Position numbers and translations under genes: made by a program. This document shows positions 12,000 to 23,080 of a DNA stretch of 64,000 nt, piece by piece; the first letter of the stretch is position 1, and the number at the start of each line of letters is the position of its first letter. This DNA is from Haematobia irritans. Lineage: Eukaryota; Arthropoda; Insecta; Diptera; Muscidae. The stretch spans positions 227,270,085 through 227,334,084 of the forward strand of contig NC_134400.1 of NCBI RefSeq assembly GCF_050003625.1, given 5' to 3'. Under the pieces are notes generated by a model, which saw nothing but the letters and a program-made list of their open reading frames with translations, had not been told where the DNA came from and searched no databases.

Positions 12000-12640
12000 A
12001 TTGTGAGAAACAAAACAAACCAAAGATAATGTAGTTTTTGAATTTCGAGGCAAACGGTAAGTAAAAAAAGATTTGTCAAAAGATAATTATTTAAATATAA
12101 TTTCAATTTTCAGGTGACTTTGCCAGGGAACTTGGCATAAAATAAAAATGTGGTTATATAAGAACAGTAAAGGCTTCCGAAACTATAAAATGACAACGAC
12201 GCAGAGATTATAAAGCACAAGGATGTTGAATGTTGAACTAAATTTCCTCGTCCCTTGGGATACAATAGAAATGTGGGTATAAAAAATGAATGATGACCAA
12301 TTTGTTAAAGCCTTTTGGCTGTTTATACTGATGTTTTTTTGTGTTTTTTTTCCTATGCCATGTTTTTCATTGCAGACAGAATATAATTGCTGGGCAACTG
12401 AAGGTGTAGCAGGAAGAAGTTTCAAAATGTATAAATCATAAACCTTAAAGCGGGAGACTAACGTCTACTGGATATATAGAAAAGAACAGTGATGGTGAGA
12501 TCAATGCCACAAGGATCCTCGTGAACGATAACAATTTTAATGATGTTCCGTTTATTTGTAATGCAATGACTTGGAAAATGAAACTAAATCTAAGTTTGGT
12601 GCTAAAAAAATACATTAGCTTTGAAGTATAAAAATAAATG
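12000..12640 (+). pseudogene. Small spliced-looking relic with possible FLYWCH-type zinc-finger remnant
   Basis: A textbook fly short intron is visible: donor CAAACG|GTAAGT at 12057 and acceptor ATTTTCAG at 12113, 57 bp. After it comes ATG at 12149 (MWLYKNSKGFRNYKM..., ended by a stop). Further on, at about 12445-12600, two frames joined by a one-base shift read KRETNVYWIYRK then NSDGEINATRILVNDNNFND and VPFICNA. The YW-x-C/Y-RK and late Cys pattern recalls FLYWCH zinc fingers, found in chromatin proteins and in some MULE transposases. This resemblance is from memory and weak, because several key residues are lost. A second acceptor (TTCATTGCAG at 12367-12376) is also present. Confidence 0.3.
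12057..12113 (+). other. Probable short intron
   Basis: GTAAGT donor, T/C-rich run TTTCAATTTTCAG acceptor, 57 bp, AT-rich interior. The size is typical of short fly introns. Confidence 0.5.
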
Positions 12641-12829
12641 GAATTGAAAACCAACACGTTTACATTGATTGTGCAATTTAGTTTTTTATGATGTGAATGT
12701 GATAACCACAACTACTATATATATACAGATTGTCAACTTAGATTTATAAATAGATTTGGTGGAAATTTGTTTCGTAAGTCATGTGATAATGGAGGTAAAA
12801 GTTTCAGCAATATAAATCTTTTGTAGTGT

Positions 12830-13480
12830 ACCCAAAAGACCACAGAGGCTAAAGTTCTTATCCGATTTTCTTGAAATTTGGTCGAAATTAGTTCAGATTT
12901 CAGATCTTTTGACGGATTTTCTGTCATTTGACGACTTAAATCAATGTTTTAATCCGATTTTCTTGAAATTGTGAGTAGAAGTGACATTGTAGCTATACGA
13001 GTCAAAGATGGTTGAAATTAGTTCAGATTCAGATATAACTCGTATATATATCTTTTGACGGATTTACTCTCATTTGACGACTGAAGTCAATGTTTTGACC
13101 CGATTTTCATGAAATTTGGCACAGTGAGTAGAAGTGACATTGTAGCTATACAAGTCAAAGTTGGTTAAAATTTGTTCAAATTCAGATTTACACTCATTTG
13201 ACCACAGAGGACAAAATTCTACTCCGATTTACATGAAATTTTGCATAAGGAGTAGAACTTTCCTAATAACTATACTTGTCAAGGTTGGTTGAAATCAGTT
13301 CAGTTTCGGATATAGCTCCCATGTATACCCAAATGACCATAGGGGCCAACGTTTTAATCCAATTTTCTTGAAATTTGGCACAGTGAGTAGAATAGACATT
13401 GTAGCCATTCAAGTCAAAGTTGGTTGAAATTAGTTCAGATTCAGATATAGCTCCCATATATCTCTCGACCGATTTTCACA
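12830..13480. repeat. Satellite-like array, monomers of about 150-170 bp
   Basis: Four to five monomers share CCGATTTTCTTGAAATTTGG, CAGTGAGTAGAAGTGACATT, AGTCAAAGTTGGTTGAAATT and AGTTCAGATTCAGATATA. The ORF 13263-13457 (minus) is a translation of monomers and not a gene. Confidence 0.8.
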
Positions 13481-13488
13481 CATATGAC

Positions 13489-14432
13489 CAGGGATTCGGA
13501 GCGGTCCATTTTTTGCTCCGCTACTTTATAGATAAAACTATTTATTTATTTACTTATTTATAATCATAAAAAATTATGAAAATAAACCAAAATATAAGTT
13601 TTAACATAAGTTTTGCGACCTGTTACAGAAAATTACATTCCACACACTGAAAAAAATATTTTCAGAGGACAAAGATTTAGGAATACGCATTTCTCTCATA
13701 TAAAGTTTTTTCTTGTTCAAAAGACAAAGAAAAAATGTTCAATGAAGTCGTTTTGTCCTTATAGTTAAGTGTTTCCACTTAAAATTTGGTATCCTAACAT
13801 TAAAGAAATTTTCTTTTTGTCTTTATGGAAGAATATATATGGGGAATTTGTTCCAATCTAAACCGATTTTGACCAAATTTGCTATACAATAATATTGTAC
13901 ACTCAATGCACAATTTCAAAATATTTGGAGTGAATCTTTGGTATCCTTGGTTATATGAATTTATATCGAGCTAAATATAAATCTGAACCAATGTCAACAA
14001 AATTTGACATGCATAATAGGAACATTAGTTGTACTCCCGGCACAAAGCCTAATGTAAATCGGAGTACAACCACGTTCTTTGTGGTCATATGGGTGTAAAT
14101 CGGGCGATATATATGGGAGCTGTATCTAAATCTGAACGATTTCAAGCAGACTTGGCACACTTTACGATAGTGTCAATTGAACTCCCTGTGCAAAATTTAA
14201 TCATCAGAAACTCTGGTTTCCGGGGCCAAAGATATATATTGGAACTATATTTGAATTGGAACCTCTTTATGCAATATGTATACCATAGCAAACGAAATAA
14301 AAAGAAAATATCATAGCATTCCATTAAAATTTATATTTGTTTTTGCGAGTGGAACGGTTTTTCTTTTGCAAAACGCTCCGTTCCGGCCAAAGAGGGTTTT
14401 CTCCGCTCGCTCCACTCCGTTCCGAATCCCTG
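13489..14432. mobile_element. Nonautonomous hAT element, 944 bp
   Basis: TIRs are CAGGGATTCGGAGCGG (left) and CAGGGATTCGGAACGG (right, inverted). The 8-bp flanks are CATATGAC (13481-13488) and CATATGCC (14433-14440). The 8-bp duplication and CAGGG terminus fit hAT. The interior holds a truncated F4 MITE (13645-13833) and satellite monomers. It sits inside the satellite array. Confidence 0.8.
13645..13833. mobile_element. F4 MITE fragment
   Basis: Starts CACTGAAAAAAATATTTTCA and carries internal F4 phrases in inverted order (TTTCTCTCATATAAAG, TCCTTATAGTTAAGTG). Truncated on the right. Confidence 0.6.
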
Positions 14433-14830
14433 CATATGCCAATACAGGCCAAAGTCAGTACATGTGATATTGTATCTATACAATTTAAAATCACATGACC
14501 ACAATAGATCTACTCTGACTTATGTGAAATTTTGCACGGGGAGTAAAATTGATATTCTAGCAATGCTTGTTAAAGTTGGTTTATATCAGTACAGATTTAG
14601 ATATAGCTCCCATATATACGTGACATTTTGCAGAGTGGTTGAAAACGGCCTGATTTGCATTCATATGAGCACAAAGGCCAACCAAAGGAGAAAAAGCTAC
14701 TCTTGAAATTCTTTTAAATATTGCACAGAGAGTGTAATTAACTTTTTAGCGATGTGTCCCACATTTGGTCAAAATCGGTTCAGATTTGAATATAGCCTCT
14801 ATAAATATATAGGATTGCTTGATGGGGAAA
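14433..14830. repeat. Satellite-like array, continued
   Basis: Monomers with TGTGAAATTTTGCACGGGGA, GATATAGCTCCCATATATAC and CAAAATCGGTTCAGATTTG continue the array interrupted by the hAT element. Confidence 0.7.
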
Positions 14831-15229
14831 TATGGCTGGAATTATCACATTTTTCCACCGAAATGAACGAGATTTTAGACCAGTACATTTGATATTGTAC
14901 AAAGAAGATAGATTTAACATTCTACTTAAATGAACCTATTTTTTTTGTAGTGTTTTCCAAATATTGGCAGAATACCCATATTTCCCTGGTCAAAAAATTT
15001 CTTTCGAAAAATTGTATTTATTTTCTTCTTCTATATTTAACTACTCATCTGGGTTTGATACCATACTGGAGTCCGCAGGCGATCATAAATGAAAACCTTG
15101 ACGCCGTAACAGAACAAATTTTCATGTAAATCTATGGCAACCCTGGCGGAAGAAAAATAATTTTCAAAATATAAAATTTAATACAAAATGATCAAAATTC
15201 ACCGTATTTATTAAATAGAAATGTTGTAG
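14831..15229. other. Sequence with nothing assigned
   Basis: No recognisable gene, TIR or repeat beyond a CTATGGCAACCCTGGC motif at 15132-15147. Confidence 0.35.
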
Positions 15230-15525
<296 letters not shown>

Positions 15526-15530
15526 ATTTA

Positions 15531-15960
15531 ATACATGGTGTAAGTATATGGTCTCTAACAACCATGCAAGAATTGGTCCATATCGGTCCATAATTATATA
15601 TAGCCCCCATATAAACCGATCCCCAGATTTGTCCTCCGGAGCCTCTTGGAGGAGCAAAATTCAACCGATCCGGTTGAAATTTGGAACGTGGTGTTAGTAT
15701 GTGATCTCTAACAAACACTATATGGACACGAATTGGTCCATATCGGCCCATAATTATATATAGCCCCCATATAAACCGTTATCCAGATTTGATCTCCCGA
15801 GTCTCTTGGAGAAGCAAAATTCATCCGATCCGGTTGAAATTTGCAACGTGGTTAGTATGTGGCCTCTAGTAACCATGCCAAATTTGGTCCATATCAGTCT
15901 ATAGTTATATATAGCCGATCCCCAATCACACAGAAATTGGTCCATATCGGTTCATAATCA
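15531..15960. repeat. Tandem repeats of about 160 bp
   Basis: Three units share TTAGTATGTGRTCTCTAACA, AATTGGTCCATATCGG, TATATATAGCCCCCATATAA and CGATCCGGTTGAAATTTG. A relative stands at 44600-44700. Confidence 0.8.
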
Positions 15961-16352
15961 TGGTTGCCACTCAAGCCAAAAATAATCTACCAAAATTTTG
16001 TCAAAATTTTATTTCTATAGAAAATTTTGTCCAAATTTTACTTCTATAGAAAATGTTGTCAAAATTTTATTTCTATAAAAACTTTTATCAAAATTTTATT
16101 TCTATACAAAATGTTGTCTTAATTATATACGTATTTTATCGGCCTTGTTTAGTTTAATATATACTACGTATGGACTACCTTTAGAAGACGGTGTTAGGAA
16201 GTTTTAAGATACCTTGCCATCGGCAAGTGTTACCGCAACCTAAATAATTCGTTTGTGGATGACAGTCTTCAGTAGAAGTTTTTACGCAATCCATGGTGGA
16301 GGGTACATAAGCTTCGGCCTGGCCGAACTTACGGCCGTATATACTTGTTTGA
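15961..16352. repeat. Minisatellite plus 3' tail of a dispersed muscid-type repeat
   Basis: 16000-16110 has four inverted units AAAATTTTATTTCTATAGAA. It is followed by ATACCTTGCCATCGGCAAG, the AATCCATGGTGGAGGGTACA block and CGGCCTGGCCGAACTTACGG, ending TATATACTTG. The same tail, diverged, is at 48827-48940. Confidence 0.7.
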
Positions 16353-16493
16353 CTTAACTGTTTTTGATGTTTTCCTATTTTCCTTAATTTCTGCTAAAAA
16401 TAGTGGTTGGCAACGACTTTTTCAGTTGTGCACATATGAGAAACACAAAATATTGCAAATAAATTTTGAAATAATTCATGTTTGAGGTAAAGC

Positions 16494-16955
16494 TAAAAAG
16501 CTAGAGTAATTGTAGAAAAGAAACGATTTAGCGATGGCAAAATATGTTCTGAAGATAATCGAGGGAAACATCAAAATCATCCTAGAGTTCCGGCAATAGA
16601 TAAAGTTCTGATAAGAGAACACATAAACCTCTTTCCAGCTTATCAGAGTCACTACTCGCGCACCCACACTCAGAAGAAGTATATGTCATCAGATCTGTCA
16701 ATTTCTGAAATGTACCGACTGTACGTAAATTATTGCACAGGCAAAAATATTGAACCGAGAAAATATTTGTTGAGGAGTTTAACTTATCGTTTCACAAGCC
16801 ATACACATATGGAAGCGGATAGCATTCATGCGGCATAAGAAAAAAACAAAAAAACATACTACAGCAGATATAGAGTTGCCTCAAGATTGGGCAAATTTAA
16901 TACGTTTGGTACCAAGAACCAAAGACAAGGCAACATATGAATCTATATACGCCTA
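16494..16955 (+). pseudogene. Relic of an insect transposase-like protein (GHTHME-type)
   Basis: One plus-strand frame is open from about 16494 to a stop at 16837, although it has no start ATG. It reads KKRFSDGKICSEDNRGKHQN, then VLIREHINLFPAYQSHYSR, SDLSISEMYRLYVNYC and NIEPRKYLLRS, then FTSHTHMEADSIHAA. After a one-base frame change it continues KHTTADIELPQDWANLIRLV. The order RGKH, HI..FP..QSHY, MY.LY, SHTHMEADSIHA and LP.DWANLIR is the order I recall from a large group of uncharacterised insect proteins that behave as transposable-element genes. I infer the middle of the protein, between the RKYLLR and SHTHME blocks, has been deleted. It has no intact start and at least one frameshift. 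Superfamily not assigned. Confidence 0.55.
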
Positions 16956-18274
16956 ACTTTATATGAATTATACTGATTAGCAAATGATCTATTCCTGATT
17001 TGATTTAGAACTTGAAGTCCGTCACCTTCAACAAAACATTTCTACATACAACAAGCAACATATCCCAGAAAAAACTGTGTAAGTACACTGTTAGAAAAAT
17101 ATGTTTTTCATATGTTCCGATATAAACAAAATGTGTTTCGGGCACAATTTTAAAACACAATATATTTAAGTGCAAACATGTTATGTTCCTAAACTAACAC
17201 TAAATGTTTGGGACATCTATGTTAATATGTTAGAATATATTATGTTTGGGGCATGAATGTTTCATAAAAATCATATGTGTGAATGCAAACATATATAAAT
17301 TTACAAATTTCGACTAAACATACATATGTTGTGATATTTTATTCAAAGCGACAGAGAGAGTATAGAGAAAGAAATAGAGATGGAAACCGGGAGAGTTGAC
17401 GAAAGATATCAACATAACACAGCGAAAGAATCAAAAGAGAACAATTTTTGTGAAACCGCTTGTATGTTGTTTCGGAAAACTGTTTTATGATAAGGCCAAA
17501 AATTTGATATGCTTAAGTCTAAATATTATTTAATTTGAATAAAGAGAATGGACATTCGGAACCAAGGGAATAGACATTTGAAAAACAAACAGCATATGTT
17601 TTAGTCTTGAGAGCAGCATTTTATGTATGTGTCGACATGTGTTTTGTTTATCATTTTGGCTTTATGGGCACAATTTTTTCTTGGTTCGTTAAAAGAAATC
17701 AGGGGTCTTCATAAAAATAACGGAAGGGCACTATACTCTTTTTAGAGTTGGGACACTAAAATGAAATAAGGAGGAAATAGTGAAAAATTACACATTAAAA
17801 TGTATAAAAACAAAGTTTAGTTCCTCATTATTAATAAGTAGTCCACGAGGAATTGACGGACACCTTCAAATATAAAAGCGGGCATTAAGTTCGAGTTTTG
17901 CAGCTAAAACAATTTAAAAATTTTATTTTCTTTAAAATGAATTATTAAAGAAAAATAAAAGGCATTTTAGAGCGATGGTGTTAAATGCTAGTAAATATAT
18001 TATAAAATTATTTATGTATGTTTATACTCGACTCCACGTTCTTCCTTTGTTAGAGTTTTTTAATTCCTTCCAAATTTTAAAGTTTTGTACCAAAAACAGT
18101 TTTTTGTTACAAAATTGTTATTTTTGCAATAAAAAAATAATATTTTATCCAAAAACCAGTCAATTTCGTTTATATCAAGCACTGTTACTGACTATAAATC
18201 TTTAATAACCCACATTTCGAATTTTCATTATAAAAATTTAATATAGTATAAATATAAATGTGTAAATTAAAAAT

Positions 18275-18284
18275 AAAAAAAAAA
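18275..18284 (-). terminator. T10 run, likely Pol III terminator of unit A copy 1
   Basis: Ten A on the plus strand give ten T on the minus strand directly downstream of the tRNA-like unit. Confidence 0.55.
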
Positions 18285-18290
18285 GTGTTC

Positions 18291-18362
18291 GGTCGGAGCA
18301 GGGATTGAACCCACGACCCTTTGCATGCAAGGCACACATGCTAACCACTGCTCCACGTGGCA
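18291..18362 (-). ncRNA. tRNA-like Pol III unit A, copy 1
   Basis: Minus strand: box A-like TGGAGCAGTGGTTAGC, an anticodon-arm-like GCCTTGCATGC, box B-like GGGTTCAATCC, then CTGCTCCGACC. It resembles the head of the SINE family at 49933-50007. Acceptor and T stems do not pair well, so it is unlikely to be a working tRNA. A T10 run follows within 7 bases. Confidence 0.6.
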
Positions 18363-18475
18363 AACAAATTTATGTTTCTGTTAAATAATGTTATGTTTGC
18401 ATGGGCTCGTGGGCGCTGCAAACTATGCTATATAAATGTAACTTATAACGATAATTATCTACTGGTGACTCTAAC

Positions 18476-18547
18476 AGCTACGTAGTCCAGTGGATAGTGT
18501 GTTGGCTTACAAACTGTATGGTCCTCGGTTCGATTCTCCGTGCAGGC
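18476..18547 (+). ncRNA. tRNA-like Pol III unit B, copy 1
   Basis: Plus strand: box A-like TAGTCCAGTGGATAGTG, then TGGCTTACAAAC, box B-like GGTTCGATTCT and CCGTGCAGGC. It is transcribed away from unit A, with 113 bp between their 5' ends. A T4 run is not seen until well downstream. Confidence 0.55.
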
Positions 18548-18970
18548 GAAAGGTAAAATTTAAAAAATTTATAAAAGTGAATAATTTCTTCATCATTATT
18601 TGTATTACAGAAAAAGGTGCCAAGACCTAAAATATTTCGTTGAAGTGAAAATTACGAGTATTTTAGAGCGATGGTGTTAAATGCTAGTAAATATATTATA
18701 AAATTATTTATGTATGTTTATACTCGACTCCACGTTCTTCCTTTGTTAGAGTTTTTTAATTCCTTCCAAATTTTAAAGTTTTGTACCAAAAACAGTTTTT
18801 TGTTACAAAATTGTTATTTTTGCAATAAAAAAATAATATTTTATCCAAAAACCAGTCAATTTCGTTTATATCAAGCACTGTTACTGACTATAAATCTTTA
18901 ATAACCCACATTTCGAATTTTCATTATAAAAATTTAATATAGTATAAATATAAATGTGTAAATTAAAAAT

Positions 18971-18980
18971 AAAAAAAAAA
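18971..18980 (-). terminator. T10 run, likely Pol III terminator of unit A copy 2
   Basis: Same position relative to unit A as in copy 1. Confidence 0.55.
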
Positions 18981-18986
18981 GTGTTC

Positions 18987-19058
18987 GGTCGGAGCAGGGA
19001 TTGAACCCACGACCCTTTGCATGCAAGGCACACATGCTAACCACTGCTCCACGTGGCA
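18987..19058 (-). ncRNA. tRNA-like Pol III unit A, copy 2
   Basis: Exact copy of 18291-18362 in the second 696-bp unit, with the same T10 run (18971-18980). Confidence 0.6.
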
Positions 19059-19171
19059 AACAAATTTATGTTTCTGTTAAATAATGTTATGTTTGCATGG
19101 GCTCGTGGGCGCTGCAAACTATGCTATATAAATGTAACTTATAACGATAATTATCTACTGGTGACTCTAAC

Positions 19172-19243
19172 AGCTACGTAGTCCAGTGGATAGTGTGTTG
19201 GCTTACAAACTGTATGGTCCTCGGTTCGATTCTCCGTGCAGGC
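19172..19243 (+). ncRNA. tRNA-like Pol III unit B, copy 2
   Basis: Exact copy of 18476-18547 in the second 696-bp unit. Confidence 0.55.
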
Positions 19244-19555
19244 GAAAGGTAAAATTTAAAAAATTTATAAAAGTGAATAATTTCTTCATCATTATTTGTA
19301 TTACAGAAAAAGGTGCCAAGACCTAAAATATTTCGTTGAAGTGAAAATTACGAGTATGTTAGGGAATGAGCACAATCGTCTTTGCGAAAAATTCTTCCAA
19401 GCATATAATATTTTTGGGCTCAAAATGCTTCCAAACATATAATATGTTCACATAAAACAAACATATTAATGTTTCGGCAGTATCCAATAATATATGTGCT
19501 TCCTGCAAAATATGTTTGGAACATATGTTAAAGAAGCGATTTTTTTTAGGGTGTA

Positions 19556-22148
19556 GTTACTAAAAGCATTTATGCCATACCCCCAGCATTACCATGTGTT
19601 AAGGACTTTTCCGGATAGTTTTGGTTACCAAACATCAGATATACTCTGAGAACACATCGCCAAACCAGAAAAATGTCACTAATTCGGTATGGTTGTCATG
19701 GCTTGTCTATTGTAAACACTTTATTGATGCGTGTGATTTAAAATCATTGCATTGGAATACCTGTAAAAATCTGCAGCACTGCTAATCTCAGTAGCACGTT
19801 GTTTTGAAATGTTTTTAGATGCAAGAAAATTCCCAATACATCCCATACGATTAAAATGTTTTATTTACTGGAGATTATTGATGTTAGCCGATTAGTTCGC
19901 ATTGCTGCTGTTCCATCAAACACGGGTACCATGTCATTTGTTACATTCGCTTCATCCAATGTTAATGAACACCCTTCACAGGCCACGCCATGCAACCATT
20001 CGTTACGATGGCGATATGGCCAACGTGGAAGCAAAACATGAAAATCCATGCCTATCTGAATAGGCAGATTCTGACAAGGAGCCATTAATCGTGGCCAATG
20101 ATTGGAATGGTGCTTGAAATCGGTGGTGTATGTAAAACACATAGGAATCCCCCTGAAGTTAATGACCCATGCCCTTACAAATTACAAAGTACGATGGTAA
20201 TGACTGCCACAGCATATTTTTCCAATTTATGGTGATAAAATACTTTCGAAAAACAATAAGAAATCCCTGATATTTTTTTTTTTTCGTTGTCCCATCTTCT
20301 TGATATTCTCAATATTTTCACTTACCAATAACTAGTGTTCTTTGTTTTTTTGGTTTAATGCGACGGATGTTGGAAATGTTTCTCTGGTCTGGGTTCGACG
20401 TTCTAAAAATGAGGGCTAATAACGACCATAAATCATTTTTGCCCCACTGAAGCTACTAACATAATGTGGACCCCGTTTTAATACGGCTTCCCGCCTATAT
20501 TTATGATGACACCTCAGTAAGGAATAATTTACACGAAGTTTCTTTATGACCAGTTAATTTACTAGGCAGGGATAGCATGGAGTTATGCTAAGTGATGCTG
20601 AAGATGGGAATTGGCAAGGCGTGCGCCCTTTAATCGTCTTAAAATTAGTTTGTTTTGTTTTAAATTTTTATTTTATAACCGAAAACTTTCACTTTCGCCT
20701 TTTTCTCCATCTACATACTAGGGGCTGGAGAATAATGATGTTGCCAGGATTCATCCTTTCGCCGGTTTTGTTATTAATAAAATGAAATTTTATTTTGTTT
20801 AGAAAGTTGCCTTGCTTTATCGCCGAAGCATTCATTAACTTGCTCCATTCGATGGCGTGCAGGAAGAGTCTTTGGTCTTATGACGATGGCAATGACTATG
20901 ATAAACATCGAAAGTGGCCCTTTTTGCCGGATTCTTAGGACTCTAACACAACGACTGACAATAATGGCGATTATGGCAATTTGTTGATGCCTTTGTCTTT
21001 CGTCCTCCTTATTGTTATGATTACGACGGTTGTCTTTTCGACGCATTTAAAAGTTTGTCAACCTTTGGCGAATACATAAATAGACACTTGTACGTACATT
21101 AGATTGTATGTATACAATTTGTTTTAATATTAAGTAGCCCGTATGGTATGGTAGTCCTTGACTGCGACTACAAAAATGCCCTACTCCTCTTAGCTACATC
21201 GATATACATAAGTATATATATAAAAGTGTGTGCATGTGTTTGTGAATGTATCTATCAATAGGAAACTTTTACCATGAACGGTTCGTTTGGCTTGAATATT
21301 TTATTGCATGATGTGGTGGAAATTTGTAGTCAGCTACCGGCACTATGCCCCAAATATCCTTGAAATGCCTTAATTATTGATATTGATTTTCTTCTTCAGT
21401 TTGGTCGCTCTTCAGTTCATTCGTTCTCTATGTCTTTTCTGGGGCTCCAACGACAGTAGCGGGGCCTCAATAATATGTGGAGGGGGTTGATTATTTAAAT
21501 TAGAATTTCGTATGACCTACAGAGGACATTCTAATTCAACCATAATTTAACAACACTTTATTGTAGTTATTGTCATTTTTTAAATTGTTATTAAATACAA
21601 ATATATACACTTACCCATACATATGCACCCACACACACACCAACACACGCATTCTTTCCCACAGACCACAACAACCAACATTTACTAGCAAAACTGGCAT
21701 ACCGCACTTCAATTATTCTTGGTGTATTAGTACGACGACAACTACTACTCCGGCTATGGACACGACGATGGTGATGAGGACAACGATGAAAATGATTTCC
21801 ATGATGGTCGAAGTTGAGTCAAGGGTGACCGGGGGACATTGTTTGTTTGAATTAGTTGGCTTTTTGTGGTGCGGTCTACGGTGTTTTGGTTTTAAAGCGT
21901 GCATATATGTGTGAGCCATATATATTTTTTGTGCAACATTTAACACAGAAAGGAAAACAGCCACATGGGAAATTTAATTCATATTCTTTTGAATGGAGCA
22001 GCTAACGTAATGGCAAATATGACAATGAATTGGGGTCGTTATATTCAGTGGTATCATAAAGGCCACACGAAGGCACTCTATAACAAGTCGAAAACATTTA
22101 GTCAGCCATAAGGTAGGTGCGCTTCGATTTTTTTGACATCTGCTAAAG
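19556..22148. other. Mostly unique sequence with unassigned ORFs
   Basis: Base composition is less AT-biased than around it and no window repeat was recognised. Minus-strand ORFs at 19861-20142 (93 residues, with NWPRLMAPCQN and WLHGVACEGCS phrases), 20774-21046 and 21713-21964 could be exon remnants. I do not recognise any of them. CA-rich and ACAC runs occur near 21625-21650. Confidence 0.35.
21713..21964 (-). other. Unrecognised ORF with a C-terminal hydrophobic stretch (83 residues)
   Basis: After NKQCPPVTLDSTSTIME the last 28 residues are mostly I, V and L (IIFIVVLITIVVSIAG, then VVVVVVLIHQE) before the stop, which would make a transmembrane helix. The stretch is encoded by a GACGAC/GTTGTC-like low-complexity run, so a simple-repeat artefact is just as likely. 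No promoter or splice context was established. Confidence 0.2.
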
Positions 22149-22150
22149 TA

Positions 22151-22985
22151 CACTCAATAACAATTGAATCCTCTATTTCACTAAAATCAATTTAACTTTG
22201 CCAGGTATACCAGTATGAAGTGAGCGTCAAGTCAAAAATATCTCGATAGGGAACATTTGTTGTAAACGAGCCCTTATTTTTTTTTTGTTTGCTATGACAT
22301 CTGTGAAAAATATTTAGTATACATCAAGTTATTGAACAGACAACATCATATTTTTCGTCGTGTTAAAAATGTCGAATTTTGTACCAGAAAGTAATGATTT
22401 GGGGAAAGCATTAATTTTTTGGCATATGGTGATCATGCTCTAGCAGAAGCAACATGGTTCAGAAATAAAGATTTTGATGTGAAAAATGAAGAACGTGGAA
22501 GACCACCAAAAAAGTGTGAAGACGCCGAATTGGATGGGGATGACACTTTGAGTCAAAAGCAAATGGCAATCAAATGTTGCACAAAAACTATTTCTGATCG
22601 TTTAAAAGTTATGGGAAAGATCCAAAAGTGTGGAAAATGGGTGCCACATTAAAAACCGCTTATTTCATACCGGTTGTAGTTCATGAAATTCTCATGTTTG
22701 GAGAATGTTTCCTTTACTCTAATAATTTTTTGCATGCGTTAGTAAAACGAACTAAAAAACGGACGAAATTTTTACACAAATGAAGCATAAAGATTTACTA
22801 AATCCACACTTCTCATCAAATAGTTCATTATTTCTTTAACTATGTAAATTTTACTACACAATGGCACTAAAGACATTTTTGCAATTTTGAGCTCCATTTT
22901 TTCTCCAGACTACAAAATTTTCTTCAACAAGTGAACAAAATTAATTATACTAAACTGTATTACAAACGCCAATATCACATTATTA
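22151..22985. mobile_element. F1 MITE, truncated, split by a mariner relic
   Basis: Left end CACTCAATAACAATTGAATC after TA. It continues with F1 phrases at 22716-22970 (AATAATTTTTTGCATGCGTT, TTCTTCAACAAGTGAACAAA). The right terminus is missing. The middle is occupied by 22208-22676. Confidence 0.65.
22208..22676 (+). pseudogene. Internally deleted mariner-type relic
   Basis: Ends ACCAGTATGAAGTGAG and, inverted, ACCGGTATGAAATAAG, with TA at 22206-22207 and 22677-22678. A plus-strand N-terminal coding part starts at ATG 22369 (MSNFVPESNDLGKAL) and, after a frame change, continues AYGDHALAEATWFRNKDFDV, NEERGRPPKKCEDAEL, TISDRLKVMGKIQKCG and KWVPH before a stop. The AYGDHALSE and GKIQK.GKWVPHEL-type order is characteristic of mariner N-terminal DNA-binding domains. 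The catalytic DDD part is completely missing. This is a different lineage from the mariners at 39 and 52 kb. Confidence 0.75.
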
Positions 22986-23080
22986 ATTTTTTAACTTGTT
23001 AACCCTCGGACAGACACATGAGTCTGGGCCAGACCTTTTTCGATTCTAACTGTAATTAAAATACATTTATAATATAGCTA

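Larger units (their letters stand above)
17961..18656. repeat. 696-bp tandem duplication, unit 1
   Basis: From about the TTTTAGAGCGATGGTG start to the AATTACGAGTA end. Unit 2 (18657-19352) repeats it at an offset of exactly 696 with no difference that I could find. The two 76-codon ORFs at 17975 and 18671 are the same chance frame. Confidence 0.85.
18657..19352. repeat. 696-bp tandem duplication, unit 2
   Basis: See unit 1. The junction has short homology (CGAGTATTTTAGAGCG against CGAGTATGTTAGGG). Confidence 0.85.
17096..19553. mobile_element. F3 TIR element carrying divergent tRNA-like pair, tandemly duplicated (2458 bp)
   Basis: Termini are CACTGTTAGAAAAATATG and, inverted, CACCCTAAAAAAAATCGC, with TA on both sides (17094-17095, 19554-19555). 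Subterminal regions are rich in ATGTTTGGGACAT and CATATGTT motifs. The middle holds a 696-bp block, present twice in tandem, each with one minus-strand and one plus-strand tRNA-like unit. No transposase. Relatives are 23081-24159, parts of 45690-46925 and 60197-61723, and the cassette alone is in 44714-45619. Confidence 0.8.

Noticed and set aside
12830..14820. CRISPR-like array
   Set aside because: Monomers are contiguous 150-170-bp satellite units with no repeat-spacer pattern, and the genome is eukaryotic.
18291..18362. Bona fide tRNA gene
   Set aside because: Pol III boxes are good, but acceptor and T stems do not pair and the copies differ in the anticodon arm, so tRNA-like is the limit.
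17975..18901. Identical 76-residue ORFs as a duplicated gene
   Set aside because: They are one chance frame repeated by the 696-bp duplication; composition is AT-driven (K, F, L, N, Y).
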